Shown: piece after piece, positions 1 through 8,570 of the stretch
Position numbering within the stretch: the first letter of the stretch is position 1
Layout: each line of letters starts with the position of its first letter
Assembly: GCA_050331695.1 (NCBI GenBank)
Contig: JBHJGP010000001.1
Span: 1 to 64,000 of the forward strand
From: JBHJGP01 sp050331695
GTDB taxonomy: Bacteria; Pseudomonadota; Alphaproteobacteria; Geminicoccales; Geminicoccaceae
Direction of reading: 5' to 3'
DNA: 64,000 nt
Notes under the pieces: generated by a model
Databases searched by the model: none
What the model saw: the letters and a program-made list of their open reading frames with translations, nothing else
What the model was told of the DNA's origin: nothing
Made by a program: the position numbers and the translations under genes

Positions 1-999
1 ATCATCCAGCGCTGGACAAAAGCAGGCTTGGCTAATTCGGTGGGCCTTCGGTGCTACGCCGCCGAGCTTCTGCCGCATCTGGCAGACCGGGGTGTGCGGC
101 CGTACATCGTCACCGTTCTGAGCTCCGCCCATGATCCGATCAACGGCTATCTGCCGGCCGGCTGGAGCCTGGCGGACTGGCAGGAGAAGCGGGAAAGTGA
201 CCCGGACGCCGTCGAGCGGGCCGCCCGGGCGTCGATGAAGACCCACGTCGCGGCGATGCTTTCGTTCTGGCGCCAGGGCGTGCCGACCGTCGATTACGGC
301 AACAATATCCGCCAGGTGGCCAAGGAGGAGGGTCTGGAAGGCGCGTTCGACTTTCCGGGCTTCGTTCCGGCCTATATCAGGCCCTTGTTCTGCCGAGGCA
401 TCGGGCCGTTCCGCTGGGCGGCACTCTCCGGCGACCCGGAAGACATCTACAAGACCGATGCCCGGGTGAAGGAGTTGATCCCGGACGATGTCCATCTCCA
501 CACCTGGCTCGACATGGCCCGGGAACGGATCAAGTTTCAGGGGCTGCCGGCCCGCATCTGTTGGATCGGCCTCGGGCAGCGCCACCGCCTCGGCCTTGCC
601 TTCAACCAGATGGTCCGCGACGGTGAGCTGGCGGCCCCGGTGGTGATCGGCCGCGATCATCTGGACAGTGGCTCGGTGGCTTCGCCCAATCGCGAGACCG
701 AGGCGATGAAGGACGGCTCGGACGCGGTCTCCGACTGGCCGCTTCTGAACGCGCTATTGAATTGTGCGTCCGGGGCCACCTGGGTGAGCCTCCACCATGG
801 CGGCGGTGTCGGCATGGGCTTTTCCCAACATGCCGGTATGGTCGTTTGCTGCGATGGCACGGATGCTGCTGCGAGACGCATCGAACGGGTGCTTTGGAAC
901 GATCCGGCCTCCGGCGTCATGCGCCATGCCGATGCCGGCTATGAGGATGCGCTCCGGTGTGCCCGCGAGCATGGGCTCACGCTGCCGGCCATTCTCTAA
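1..999 (+). CDS. hutU: Urocanate hydratase-like protein, 3' part (5' end outside window)
   Basis: Urocanase converts urocanate to imidazolonepropionate with NAD+ as electrophilic cofactor, the second step of histidine breakdown in the cytosol. The reading frame is open from base 1, so the N-terminal ~220 residues of a ~556-residue protein are missing; 332 residues remain. Seen: NGYLPAGW, DFPGFVPAYIRPLFC, the ARICWIGLG stretch whose Cys should be the catalytic cysteine (Cys410 in Pseudomonas putida), GRDHLDSGSVASPNRETEAM, SLHHGGGVGMGFSQH and GVMRHADAGY. Oddity: the family segment normally reading TDQTSAHDP is VLSSAHDP here, and the usual GNAAE is CYAAE; both lie in regions I recall as NAD+ contacts. 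It is followed after 28 bases by a HisD-family gene and a TRAP transporter, so it may be a specialised paralogue rather than the housekeeping urocanase. Confidence 0.9.
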   Translation: MIQRWTKAGLANSVGLRCYAAELLPHLADRGVRPYIVTVLSSAHDPINGYLPAGWSLADWQEKRESDPDAVERAARASMKTHVAAMLSFWRQGVPTVDYGNNIRQVAKEEGLEGAFDFPGFVPAYIRPLFCRGIGPFRWAALSGDPEDIYKTDARVKELIPDDVHLHTWLDMARERIKFQGLPARICWIGLGQRHRLGLAFNQMVRDGELAAPVVIGRDHLDSGSVASPNRETEAMKDGSDAVSDWPLLNALLNCASGATWVSLHHGGGVGMGFSQHAGMVVCCDGTDAAARRIERVLWNDPASGVMRHADAGYEDALRCAREHGLTLPAIL

Positions 1000-1027
1000 G
1001 GCTCAAAGGATTCGGGAAAGAAAACAC

Positions 1028-2347
1028 ATGACCGAACGAGTCGCCTTCCATCGCCTGAGCCAGTTGAGTGACGGCCAGCGGGACGAGCTGCTCCGGCGAT
1101 CGGAGGACGATCTCGGTCCATTTCTCGAAAAGGTCGATCCGATCATCGAGGCGGTGCGGGATGAGGGTGACGATGCGCTCCGCCGCTTCGCACGGGACTT
1201 CGACAAGGCGTCGGTTGACGATCTGGCAGCCAGCGAGGCTGATTTCGATCGGGCGTTCAATAAGGTGGGCGCCGCGATGGTCGAGGTACTGACCTACGCC
1301 GCCGACAATATCCGCCGTTTCCACCAGGCCCAGATGCCGGGCGAGATGTGGATGAAGGAGATCCGGCCCGGCGTGCTGGTCGGCGAGCGGGTGACGCCGA
1401 TCTCGTCGGTCGCCTGCTACTCGCCCCGGGGCAAGGGCTCTTTCCCGTCCGTGACCTTGATGACCACGATCCCGGCGGTGGTGGCCGGCGTGCCGGCGCC
1501 GAGCGTCCTGACCCCGCCGGGTCCTGACGGCGCCGTCGATCCGGCGACCCTGGTCGCTTGCCGGCTCGCGGGCGTCGACAAGGTGTTCAAGGTCGGTGGC
1601 GCCCAGGCGGTGGCCGCTGCCGCCTTCGGCACGGCGACCATCCCACGCTGCCGGAAATTCGTCGGTCCTGGCAGTCCCTGGGTGGCGGCGGCCAAGCAAA
1701 GACTTGCCGGAGAAATCGATCCCGGGCTGCCGGCGGGACCGAGCGAGAGCATCATCCTCGCCGACGAGACCGCGAACCCGGAGATCGCGGCATTGGACCT
1801 GATCATCGAATCAGAGCACGGCCACGACAGCTCGGCCTTCCTCGTCACCTGGTCGGAGGTGGTAACAGAACGGGCGATCGCCGCGATCCCTGAATACTGG
1901 TCGCGGATGGGTGAGGAGCGGGTCGGCTACTCCTCGACCGTGCTTGGCGGCAACAGCGGCGGCGTGCTGCTCACCCCGGACGCGGCGAGCGCCTACACCT
2001 TTATCAACGACTACGCGCCGGAACATCTTCAGATCATCTCGAAGACACCGTTCGAGCACCTGGCCCACATCGAGAACGCGTCCGAGATCCTCTTGGGCGA
2101 GCACGCCGCCGGTTCCATCGCCAACTACATGATGGGTCCGAACTGCGTGCTGCCGACATCCGGGGCGGCGCACACCCGCTCGGCCCTGGGTGTCCGCGAT
2201 TTTCTGAAATCCAGCTCGATCGGCCACATGACCCGCCGGGGCTTCGATGAGATGGCGCCAAAGACAAAACTCTTTGCCGAGTATGAGGGGTTCGACGCCC
2301 ATGCCAACGCCGTTTCCGCCCTTCGAGCAAAGCTTCTCGACCGCTAA
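1028..2347 (+). CDS. Histidinol dehydrogenase-family NAD-dependent alcohol dehydrogenase (divergent)
   Basis: 439 residues, the usual HisD length. The ATG at 1028 gives a protein that begins like HisD; upstream in-frame codons run through hutU and are discounted. The fold is clear from GPGSPWVAAAKQ, AGPSES, YAPEHLQ (Glu332-His333, the catalytic pair) and FDAHANAV (His425, a metal ligand). Of the metal-site residues known for Escherichia coli HisD, His262 (here His264) and His419 (His425) are kept, but Gln259 is Glu261 and Asp360 is Asn366; the active-site His367 is Cys373. This argues against a role in histidine synthesis. Known non-histidine members include the dihydroxypropanesulfonate dehydrogenase HpsN, often found with a TRAP transporter, which is the context here. 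The substrate cannot be read from sequence. Confidence 0.85.
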   Translation: MTERVAFHRLSQLSDGQRDELLRRSEDDLGPFLEKVDPIIEAVRDEGDDALRRFARDFDKASVDDLAASEADFDRAFNKVGAAMVEVLTYAADNIRRFHQAQMPGEMWMKEIRPGVLVGERVTPISSVACYSPRGKGSFPSVTLMTTIPAVVAGVPAPSVLTPPGPDGAVDPATLVACRLAGVDKVFKVGGAQAVAAAAFGTATIPRCRKFVGPGSPWVAAAKQRLAGEIDPGLPAGPSESIILADETANPEIAALDLIIESEHGHDSSAFLVTWSEVVTERAIAAIPEYWSRMGEERVGYSSTVLGGNSGGVLLTPDAASAYTFINDYAPEHLQIISKTPFEHLAHIENASEILLGEHAAGSIANYMMGPNCVLPTSGAAHTRSALGVRDFLKSSSIGHMTRRGFDEMAPKTKLFAEYEGFDAHANAVSALRAKLLDR

Positions 2348-2376
2348 CCCTCCAGAGCAAGAAGAGGACCAACGCC

Positions 2377-3462
2377 ATGAACAAACGACAGTTTCTCAAG
2401 ACCGCAGCCGCCGGAACAATAGCGAGCGCCGTTGCGGCCCCAGCCATCGCCCAGGACGTCAAGCGCTGGAAGATGGTCACCGCCTGGCCCAAGAACCTGC
2501 CGGGACCCGGCGTTGCCGCCCAGATGCTTGCCGACCGGATCACCGCGCTTTCGGGCGGCCGGATCGAGGTCGAGCTGTTCGCCGCCGGCGAGCTGGTCCC
2601 GGGACCCGGTGTTTTCGACGCGGTGTCGGAGGGCACTGCCGAGCTCTACCACGCGGTGCCGGCTTATTGGGGCTCCAAGTCTAAGGGCATCCTGCTGTTC
2701 GGCTCGCAACCGTTCGGCCTTCGCGCGGACGAGCAACTGGGCTGGCTGAACCATGGCGGCGGTCAGGCGCTCTATGACGAGATCTACGCCCGTTTCGGTC
2801 TGAAACCCTTCCTCTGCGGCAATTCCGGACCCCAGTGGGCCGGCTGGTTCCGAGGCGAGATCAACACGGTCGACGACCTGAAGGGGCTGCGGTTTCGGAC
2901 CACCGGCCTCGCCTCCGAGATGTGCGCCAAGATCGGCATGGCGGTTCAGGCGATGGGCGGCCGGGACATGTTCCAGGCGCTGCAGTCGGGCGCGCTCGAT
3001 GCCGGTGAGTTCATCGGGCCCTGGACCGATTCCGCTCTCGGTTTCTACCAGGTGGCTAAGAATTATTACTGGCCCGGTGTCGGCGAGCCGTCATCGGCCG
3101 AAGAGTGCGGCGTCAATCTGAACGCCTATGAGGCGCTGCCAGAGGAGCTGAAGCAGGCCGTCACCTTCGCTTGCGAGAGCCTCTACAACCCGGTCTGGAC
3201 CGAATACACGACCAACCATGCGAAAGCCTTGAAACAATTGGTCGACGAGCAGGGCGTTCAGGTCAAAAAGCTCCCGGACGAGGTGCTCGTGGCGATGGGC
3301 AATGCCGCCGGTGAAGTGATCGCTGAGCTTCGCGAGGATGATGACGAGCTGGTCCGCCGTATCACCGAAAGTTTTGTCAGTTACCGAAGCGCTGTCAGCG
3401 AATACATGACCTATGCTGACAATGGTCAGATGAACGCGCGTGCTCTCGATTACACCTATTGA
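2377..3462 (+). CDS. TRAP transporter substrate-binding protein (DctP/TakP-like)
   Basis: Periplasmic solute receptor of a tripartite ATP-independent transporter, 361 residues. The N-terminus MNKRQFLKTAAAG followed by a hydrophobic stretch and AIAQ looks like a Tat-type or Sec signal with cleavage near residue 26. The mature protein starts with WKMVTAWPKNLPGPG, typical of the 2-oxoacid/lactate-type TakP branch of DctP proteins, and has the family helix with GLRFRTTGLASE. This receptor would hand its ligand to the two membrane subunits encoded directly downstream. It starts 29 bases after the HisD-family gene and overlaps the next gene by 4 bases, so uptake and oxidation are probably co-expressed. 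The ligand is unknown; an organic acid or sulfonate is plausible. Confidence 0.9.
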   Translation: MNKRQFLKTAAAGTIASAVAAPAIAQDVKRWKMVTAWPKNLPGPGVAAQMLADRITALSGGRIEVELFAAGELVPGPGVFDAVSEGTAELYHAVPAYWGSKSKGILLFGSQPFGLRADEQLGWLNHGGGQALYDEIYARFGLKPFLCGNSGPQWAGWFRGEINTVDDLKGLRFRTTGLASEMCAKIGMAVQAMGGRDMFQALQSGALDAGEFIGPWTDSALGFYQVAKNYYWPGVGEPSSAEECGVNLNAYEALPEELKQAVTFACESLYNPVWTEYTTNHAKALKQLVDEQGVQVKKLPDEVLVAMGNAAGEVIAELREDDDELVRRITESFVSYRSAVSEYMTYADNGQMNARALDYTY

Positions 3463-4001
3463 CCGAACGTGACGACACGGGGCTGGATCCAACTCTGATC
3501 CGCCGCGCGGACCGGCTGGATCAGGTCAACCGCACCGTCGGCAACCTGATTTGCTGGTGTGCCGCCGCCATGGTGCTCTTGCAATTCATGGTTGTGGTGC
3601 TGCGGTACGTCTTCGGGATCAGCTTCATCTTCTTGGACGAGGGTGTTCTCTATCTGCACGGCGCCCTGTTCATGCTGGGCGCCGGTTACACCTTGCTGGT
3701 GCAAGGCCACGTCCGGGTGGACATTTTCTTCAGTCGCTGGTCCGCGGGAGGGCAGGCGCGTCTCAATCTGGTCGGCCATCTGTTGTTTCTCCTGCCGGCC
3801 ATGACCACGCTGTTGGTGATCTCTCTGCCCTCGGTCCGCCGCTCCTGGGCGATCCTCGAGGGGCCGATCTCGGTCGGCGGGATCCCGGCCTCGTTCTTGT
3901 TGAAGTCGCTGATCCCCGCTTTCTGCGTGCTCGTGATCATCCAGGGGCTCAGCTGTCTCTGCCGGGACTGGGTGCGTTTCAGGACCGCGGTTCGCCCGTG
4001 A
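3459..4001 (+). CDS. TRAP transporter small permease (DctQ)
   Basis: 180-residue inner-membrane protein with four hydrophobic segments, the usual DctQ plan. The first segment (about residues 30-50) contains AAAMVLLQFMVVVLRYVFG and the loop after it has the common DEGVLYLHGALFMLGAGY block. A TTG start overlaps the stop of the receptor gene by four bases (TTGA), which fits translational coupling. DctQ holds the large subunit in the membrane and contacts the receptor. Its last codons overlap the large permease by four bases. Confidence 0.88.
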   Translation: MTERDDTGLDPTLIRRADRLDQVNRTVGNLICWCAAAMVLLQFMVVVLRYVFGISFIFLDEGVLYLHGALFMLGAGYTLLVQGHVRVDIFFSRWSAGGQARLNLVGHLLFLLPAMTTLLVISLPSVRRSWAILEGPISVGGIPASFLLKSLIPAFCVLVIIQGLSCLCRDWVRFRTAVRP

Positions 4002-5548
4002 GCCTGCCCTTCGATCTGCTGATGATCGGCTGCCTGATCGGCGCCATCCTGCTGGGCTATCCGGTGGCTTTCACCATCGCAGGCATCGCCACGCTGTTCG
4101 CCTTCCTCGGCTGGATCTTCGGTGCCTTCGATCTGGGGCTTCTGGGCGCGCTGCAGCAGCGGGCCTTCGGCCTCGTCACCAACGATGTGCTGATCGCCAT
4201 CCCGCTCTTTGTCTTTATGGGCGTGGTCCTGGAAAAGAGCCGCAGCGCCGAGGATCTGCTCGAGACCATGGGCCGGTTGTTCGGCAGGCTCCGGGGCGGC
4301 CTCGGCGTGTCGGTGGTGCTCGTCGGCGCGCTTCTGGCCGCGTCCACCGGGATCGTCGGTGCGACGGTCGTAGCCATGGGTCTGATCGCGCTGCCGACCA
4401 TGCTTCGGAACCGCTACGATCCGCCGCTCGCCTGCGGCGTGGTCTGTACCGCCGGTACCCTCGGCCAGATCATCCCGCCGTCGACCCTCTTGATCATTCT
4501 TTCGGACGTGATGTCTAACGCCTACCAGCAGGCCCAGTTCGAGCAGGGGCGGTTCACGGTCGAGACGATCTCGGTGGGGCAGATGTTCGCCGCCGCTCTG
4601 GCGCCAGGCCTGATGCTTGTTTTCGTTTATTTGGCCTATCTTCTTATCCGTGCGTGGCTCCGGCCTGAGGACGCGCCGGCGATGGCCGAACAGGCCGATC
4701 CGCCTTCCAACCGGCAGGTGGTCACGGCCCTTCTGCCGCCGGTGCTTCTGATCGGCGCGGTCCTGGGCGCGATCCTTGGTGGCATCGCCACACCGACCGA
4801 AGCAGCGTCCGTGGGCGCCATCGGTGCGCTGCTTCTGGCTGGCTGGCGCCTCGGCGCCGACGGCACCTTGATCCGGGCCGGGGCGCTCTGTCTGGTTCTC
4901 CTGGCATTGGTCGCCGGCCTGTTTCCGGTGCGGCTGCAGCGAAGTGATATCGGTCCGGCCGACTGGCTGATCGCTTCCGTCTGTCTGGTGCTTCTTCTGG
5001 TCGGGATGGAGGCGATTGGGGCGGCGCTTCGGCGGACGGCGAAAACCTCACTTCTGAAGGCGGTTGCGCTTTCGACCATGACCGTGACCTCGATGATCTT
5101 CGCGACCATCCTTACGGCCAGTTTCTTCGCGCTCGTCTTCATTGGCCTTGGTGGTGAACAGCGCATCGAAAGCCTCCTCCAGATGATGCCCGGCGGCGCC
5201 GGCGGCGCGCTGTTGTTCGCAATGGCGCTGATCTTCGTCCTCGGCTTCTTCCTCGACTTCGTCGAGATCACGGTCATCCTGCTGCCGCTGATCGTGCCCA
5301 GCCTGATTTTGATGGGGCATGATCCGACGTGGCTCGCCATGCTGATCGCGATCAATCTCCAGACATCGTTCCTGACGCCGCCTTTCGGTTTCTCCTTGTT
5401 CTACCTACGGGGCGCGGCACCGCCCGAGGTCACGACCGCCCAGATCTACCGGGGCGTAGCGCCCTTCATTCTGCTTCAACTGGTGGGCATGGCGCTGCTC
5501 TGGTCCTGGCCGGAACTTGCCACTCGGCTGCCGGCGGTCATTTTCTGA
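3998..5548 (+). CDS. TRAP transporter large permease (DctM)
   Basis: Sodium-coupled membrane transport subunit. The GTG at 3998 overlaps the DctQ stop (GTGA) and places the first transmembrane helix (FDLLMIGCLIGAILLGYPVA) at the N-terminus; the frame is open further upstream only as a shadow of dctQ. At 516 residues it is longer than the common ~430-residue DctM: after the central GGIATPTEAASVGAIGALLL block there is an extra hydrophobic stretch around residues 290-360, a feature of the larger DctM variants. ILLPLIVPSLILMGHDPTWL and LTPPFGFSLFYLRG near the C-terminus are typical. Its 3' end overlaps the convergent amidotransferase-like gene by 73 bases. Confidence 0.88.
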   Translation: MSLPFDLLMIGCLIGAILLGYPVAFTIAGIATLFAFLGWIFGAFDLGLLGALQQRAFGLVTNDVLIAIPLFVFMGVVLEKSRSAEDLLETMGRLFGRLRGGLGVSVVLVGALLAASTGIVGATVVAMGLIALPTMLRNRYDPPLACGVVCTAGTLGQIIPPSTLLIILSDVMSNAYQQAQFEQGRFTVETISVGQMFAAALAPGLMLVFVYLAYLLIRAWLRPEDAPAMAEQADPPSNRQVVTALLPPVLLIGAVLGAILGGIATPTEAASVGAIGALLLAGWRLGADGTLIRAGALCLVLLALVAGLFPVRLQRSDIGPADWLIASVCLVLLLVGMEAIGAALRRTAKTSLLKAVALSTMTVTSMIFATILTASFFALVFIGLGGEQRIESLLQMMPGGAGGALLFAMALIFVLGFFLDFVEITVILLPLIVPSLILMGHDPTWLAMLIAINLQTSFLTPPFGFSLFYLRGAAPPEVTTAQIYRGVAPFILLQLVGMALLWSWPELATRLPAVIF

Positions 5549-6213
5549 ACCCGCGCAGCCTCGCCGAATGCCCTGAAAAGGCGCCGGTGACCCCGACGAT
5601 AGAATAGAAACTCCGGATGCCACTGGACGCCGATGCGAAACCGGGGCCCCGGCATCTCGACCGCCTGAACGATGCCTTGCTCGTCTTTGGCGGCGATGCG
5701 CATACCTTCGCCCGGCCGGTCGACCGACTGGTGATGGAGGCTGTTCACGGTGATCGTCGGCTGGCCGATGATCTCGCGAAGCTCGCTGTCCTCGCCGAGC
5801 TCTACGCATTTCCTCGGCAGCGGCGTGCGCATCCGCTTCGCGTCCGTGTAGACCTTATAAATGTCCTGGTGCAGCGTCCCGCCCATGAACACGTTCATCA
5901 TCTGCGAGCCGCGGCAAATCCCCATGATCGGAATACCGGTCGGCCAGAAATGCTCCAGCGCTGCATGTTCCAGCTCATCGCGTTCGGGATCGATGCGGAC
6001 GTCGGGCACCGGCATTCCACCATAGAGATCGGCACCGATGTCGTCGCCGCCGCCGATCAACAAGCCGTCCAGCCGTTCCAGGCGTTCCGGTCTAAGCGGC
6101 GGCACGATCTTCACCGGCCGGGCGCCCTGGAGGCGCAAGGACAGCGCCGCGAACCACCAGAGTTGGACGGCCCGGCGTTTGGCGCCGGTTACGCCGATAA
6201 CGGGTTTGCTCAT
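5476..6213 (-). CDS. Class I glutamine amidotransferase-like / gamma-glutamyl hydrolase (PuuD-like, peptidase C26)
   Basis: 245 residues. The fold is that of the PuuD/C26 thiol hydrolases: LLIGGGDDIGADLYGG, the nucleophile elbow GICRGSQMMNV (catalytic Cys) and GVQWHPEF (catalytic His). PuuD itself hydrolyses gamma-glutamyl-GABA; relatives act as glutaminase or as peptidases that open gamma-glutamyl amide bonds. Here the gene starts inside the last four bases of an amidoligase gene, the gene pair described for the PF12224 amidoligase family. The likely job is to supply ammonia to, or hydrolyse the amide product of, that ligase. About 25 polar residues follow the catalytic domain. The 3' end overlaps the TRAP dctM gene on the other strand. 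Confidence 0.88.
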   Translation of the reverse strand: MSKPVIGVTGAKRRAVQLWWFAALSLRLQGARPVKIVPPLRPERLERLDGLLIGGGDDIGADLYGGMPVPDVRIDPERDELEHAALEHFWPTGIPIMGICRGSQMMNVFMGGTLHQDIYKVYTDAKRMRTPLPRKCVELGEDSELREIIGQPTITVNSLHHQSVDRPGEGMRIAAKDEQGIVQAVEMPGPRFRIGVQWHPEFLFYRRGHRRLFRAFGEAARVQKMTAGSRVASSGQDQSSAMPTS

Positions 6214-7178
6214 AACTTCTCCGCAAGGGCGACCGACAAGAGCGTCCAGTTGTCAGATACCAGTTTTCGGTTGTTGGCGAGCCAGGCTTGAGCACCCGCC
6301 TCGATCAGATCCGGGCGAGCTGCCAGCCGCTCGACCATCACCCACCGGTTCCAATCCTCGGCCAAGCCCCATTCCGGCTGATCGATCAGAGCGTTCGGCA
6401 GCCGGTAGTGAAAGGTAGGCCGCCTCCGGATCTTGGTGTCCGGCAGGGTGGACAACACCTGGTCCTTATCGAGCCAGGCGAACAGCGGCAAGAGATCCAG
6501 CTCGCGGTTTCGGGTCGGGTTGTGGACCAGATAGTCCGAGATGAGCTTCGTCTGGTCGGGCGCATAGTCGGCATCGAGAACCAGGGCCATGTAGTCGAAA
6601 GGGAAGGCGCCCGCGAAGAATGTCAGCTGGCGGCTCAGATCAACTTCGATTTCCTGCCTCAGCCAGGCCCTCAGCAGGATGAAGGATCGAAGACAGGCCA
6701 AGAGGTCATCGGCGCTGTCCGAATAGATCTCAGGATTGAATTGAGCACCGAAGGCGTAGAGTGGGCTCGCACGGGTGCCTTCGGCACCCGCTTTGCGCAG
6801 GGCCCGGACCAATTCCTCCAATTGTTCGACCTTGTCCAAGGTGACCGGCGGACAGGCGATCTCGGTCGGCACCAGGTTCTCGCCGATATTGCCGATGACC
6901 TTTCGTATCTCCTCATCGGCGTCCTCGGATATCCAGCGGGTGATGCCTTCTTCCGGTTCGTGGGCGTAGCGGAGATCGAGCTCGACCTCGACGTCGCCGA
7001 GCTCGGTGCCTTCGATATGTATTTGAAACGGGTCTACGGCCTTTTGCTGACCGCCCCAGAGCTCCTGGACAACCGAGGCCGCCCCGGTCACGCTGACGCC
7101 TGCGAACTCGAGCTCGACACCGACCTTGCGGGGCGCGCCCAGGTGGTTATCGGCCTGCGGAGGCATGTTCCAGTCCAT
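6210..7178 (-). CDS. Putative amidoligase (glutamine-synthetase-like fold, PF12224 type)
   Basis: 322 residues. Near the N-terminus is KVGVELEF, the strand that carries metal-binding glutamates in the glutamine-synthetase-like superfamily; further on are DVEVELDLRY, GENLVPTEIACPP and FGAQFNPEI, matching the general plan of PF12224 proteins. These are predicted ATP-dependent enzymes that make amide bonds between amino groups and carboxylates; no substrate has been established that I know of. The ATG at 7176-7178 begins a polar N-terminus. It overlaps the PuuD-like gene by four bases, so the two proteins are made together. Assignment rests on motif memory and on the gene pair. Confidence 0.75.
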   Translation of the reverse strand: MDWNMPPQADNHLGAPRKVGVELEFAGVSVTGAASVVQELWGGQQKAVDPFQIHIEGTELGDVEVELDLRYAHEPEEGITRWISEDADEEIRKVIGNIGENLVPTEIACPPVTLDKVEQLEELVRALRKAGAEGTRASPLYAFGAQFNPEIYSDSADDLLACLRSFILLRAWLRQEIEVDLSRQLTFFAGAFPFDYMALVLDADYAPDQTKLISDYLVHNPTRNRELDLLPLFAWLDKDQVLSTLPDTKIRRRPTFHYRLPNALIDQPEWGLAEDWNRWVMVERLAARPDLIEAGAQAWLANNRKLVSDNWTLLSVALAEKL

Positions 7179-7361
7179 CTGACACCTGTTTGGCAGCGGG
7201 CTTGCGAAAGGGCCGGGGGGCGGTTCGGCGGAAGAACGTTTGAGTGTGACGTTGGTTTCCGCCTATGGTCACAATCCGTGAGACGGCCCTTGCGGCCATT
7301 TCCGCGCCCGCGGCCGTCCGAACCTGATAACCGATCGCCCTCGCCATGACGGAGACATAAC

Positions 7362-8570
7362 GTGACGGCGACCCTTGTCGATCGCCTTTCGTCGTGGCGG
7401 TCGCGGCCGGAAGCGCTGTTGGTCACGATGGCCTTTTCAGGTGGTCTGGCTTTCGCTCTTTGGACCGCCCTGATCAACAACTTCGCCTATCAGGAAGCCG
7501 GGTTCAACGGCGCCGATATAGGCCTTCTCCAAAGCGTTCGCGAGATCCCCGGATTTCTGTCGATTGCGGTCGTGTTCCTCCTGTTTCTCCTGGCCGAACA
7601 GCGCCTTGCGCTCGTCTCGCTGATCCTTTTGGCGGGTGGCACCGCGATCACCGGTCTGTACCCGTCGATGGCGGGCCTTTTGATCACCACCACGATCATG
7701 TCGATTGGTTTTCACTATTACGAAACGGTCGCCCAGAGCCTGTCGCTGCAGTGGCTTTCCTTGGAACGCGCCCCCGGAGCGCTGGGCGTGCTGATCGCGG
7801 TCCGCAGCGCCGCGACCCTCCTTGCCCTCGGTGGCTGCTGGATCGCTTTCGAATTGATCGAGGCGACATTCGCCAGCGTCTATCTGGTGGGCGGCGGCTT
7901 GGCGCTGGCAATCGCCTTCGCCGCTTGGCTGCTCTTTCCCGCCTTTCCAGCACTCACCATCCAGCGTCGGCACATCGTGTTGCGCCGGCGCTATTGGCTG
8001 TACTACGCGCTGGTCTTTCTGTCCGGCGCCAGGCGCCAGATTTTCGTTGTTTTCGCCGGTTTTCTGCTGGTCGAGAAGTTCGGCTATTCGGTTGCCAACA
8101 TGACCCTGCTGTTGTTTCTGAACAGTGCACTCAATCTGGCCTTGGCCCCCTTGATCGGACGGATGATCGGGCGCATCGGCGAGCGGCGGGCCCTGATCAT
8201 TGAATATGTCGGTTTGATCATCGTGTTCGCGGGCTATGGTCTCGTGCAATCCGGCACCGTCGCGGCCGTCCTCTACATTGCCGATCACGTCTTTTTCGCC
8301 ATGGCGATCGCCATCAAGACCTATTTCCAGAAGATCGGCGATCCGGCCGACATGGCGCCGACGGCCGCTGTGTCCTTCACCATCAACCATATCGCGGCCG
8401 TGTTCATACCGGTCTTATTCGGCTTGATCTGGCTGGTGAGCCCGGCAGCTGTCTTTTTTGCCGGCGCTGGCCTCGCCGCTTGTTCCCTGGTCCTGGCGAC
8501 CATGGTGCCCAATCTGCCGAAGCCTGGGTTGGAAACCATCGGCCGGCCGGCCATCGCCTCAAACGTTTGA
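7362..8570 (+). CDS. Major facilitator superfamily transporter
   Basis: 402 residues with twelve hydrophobic segments and an arginine-rich central loop (QRRHIVLRRRYWLYY near residue 205), the usual two-bundle MFS layout. The second half has the loop GRMIGRIGERRALI, like the MFS motif A repeat. The GTG at 7362 has a GGAG sequence about eight bases upstream. It is transcribed away from the amidoligase pair, with 183 bases between the starts, and might export or import a related compound, but nothing in the protein identifies the substrate. The last 12 bases overlap the convergent lysR-type gene. Confidence 0.85.
   Translation: MTATLVDRLSSWRSRPEALLVTMAFSGGLAFALWTALINNFAYQEAGFNGADIGLLQSVREIPGFLSIAVVFLLFLLAEQRLALVSLILLAGGTAITGLYPSMAGLLITTTIMSIGFHYYETVAQSLSLQWLSLERAPGALGVLIAVRSAATLLALGGCWIAFELIEATFASVYLVGGGLALAIAFAAWLLFPAFPALTIQRRHIVLRRRYWLYYALVFLSGARRQIFVVFAGFLLVEKFGYSVANMTLLLFLNSALNLALAPLIGRMIGRIGERRALIIEYVGLIIVFAGYGLVQSGTVAAVLYIADHVFFAMAIAIKTYFQKIGDPADMAPTAAVSFTINHIAAVFIPVLFGLIWLVSPAAVFFAGAGLAACSLVLATMVPNLPKPGLETIGRPAIASNV

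Noticed and set aside
797..1027. Extended N-terminus of the HisD-family gene
   Set aside because: This stretch lies in the other frame of hutU and has no HisD homology; the ATG at 1028 fits the family.
3551..3997. Extended N-terminus of the TRAP large permease
   Set aside because: It is an out-of-frame reading of dctQ; the GTG at 3998 overlaps the dctQ stop and starts the first helix.
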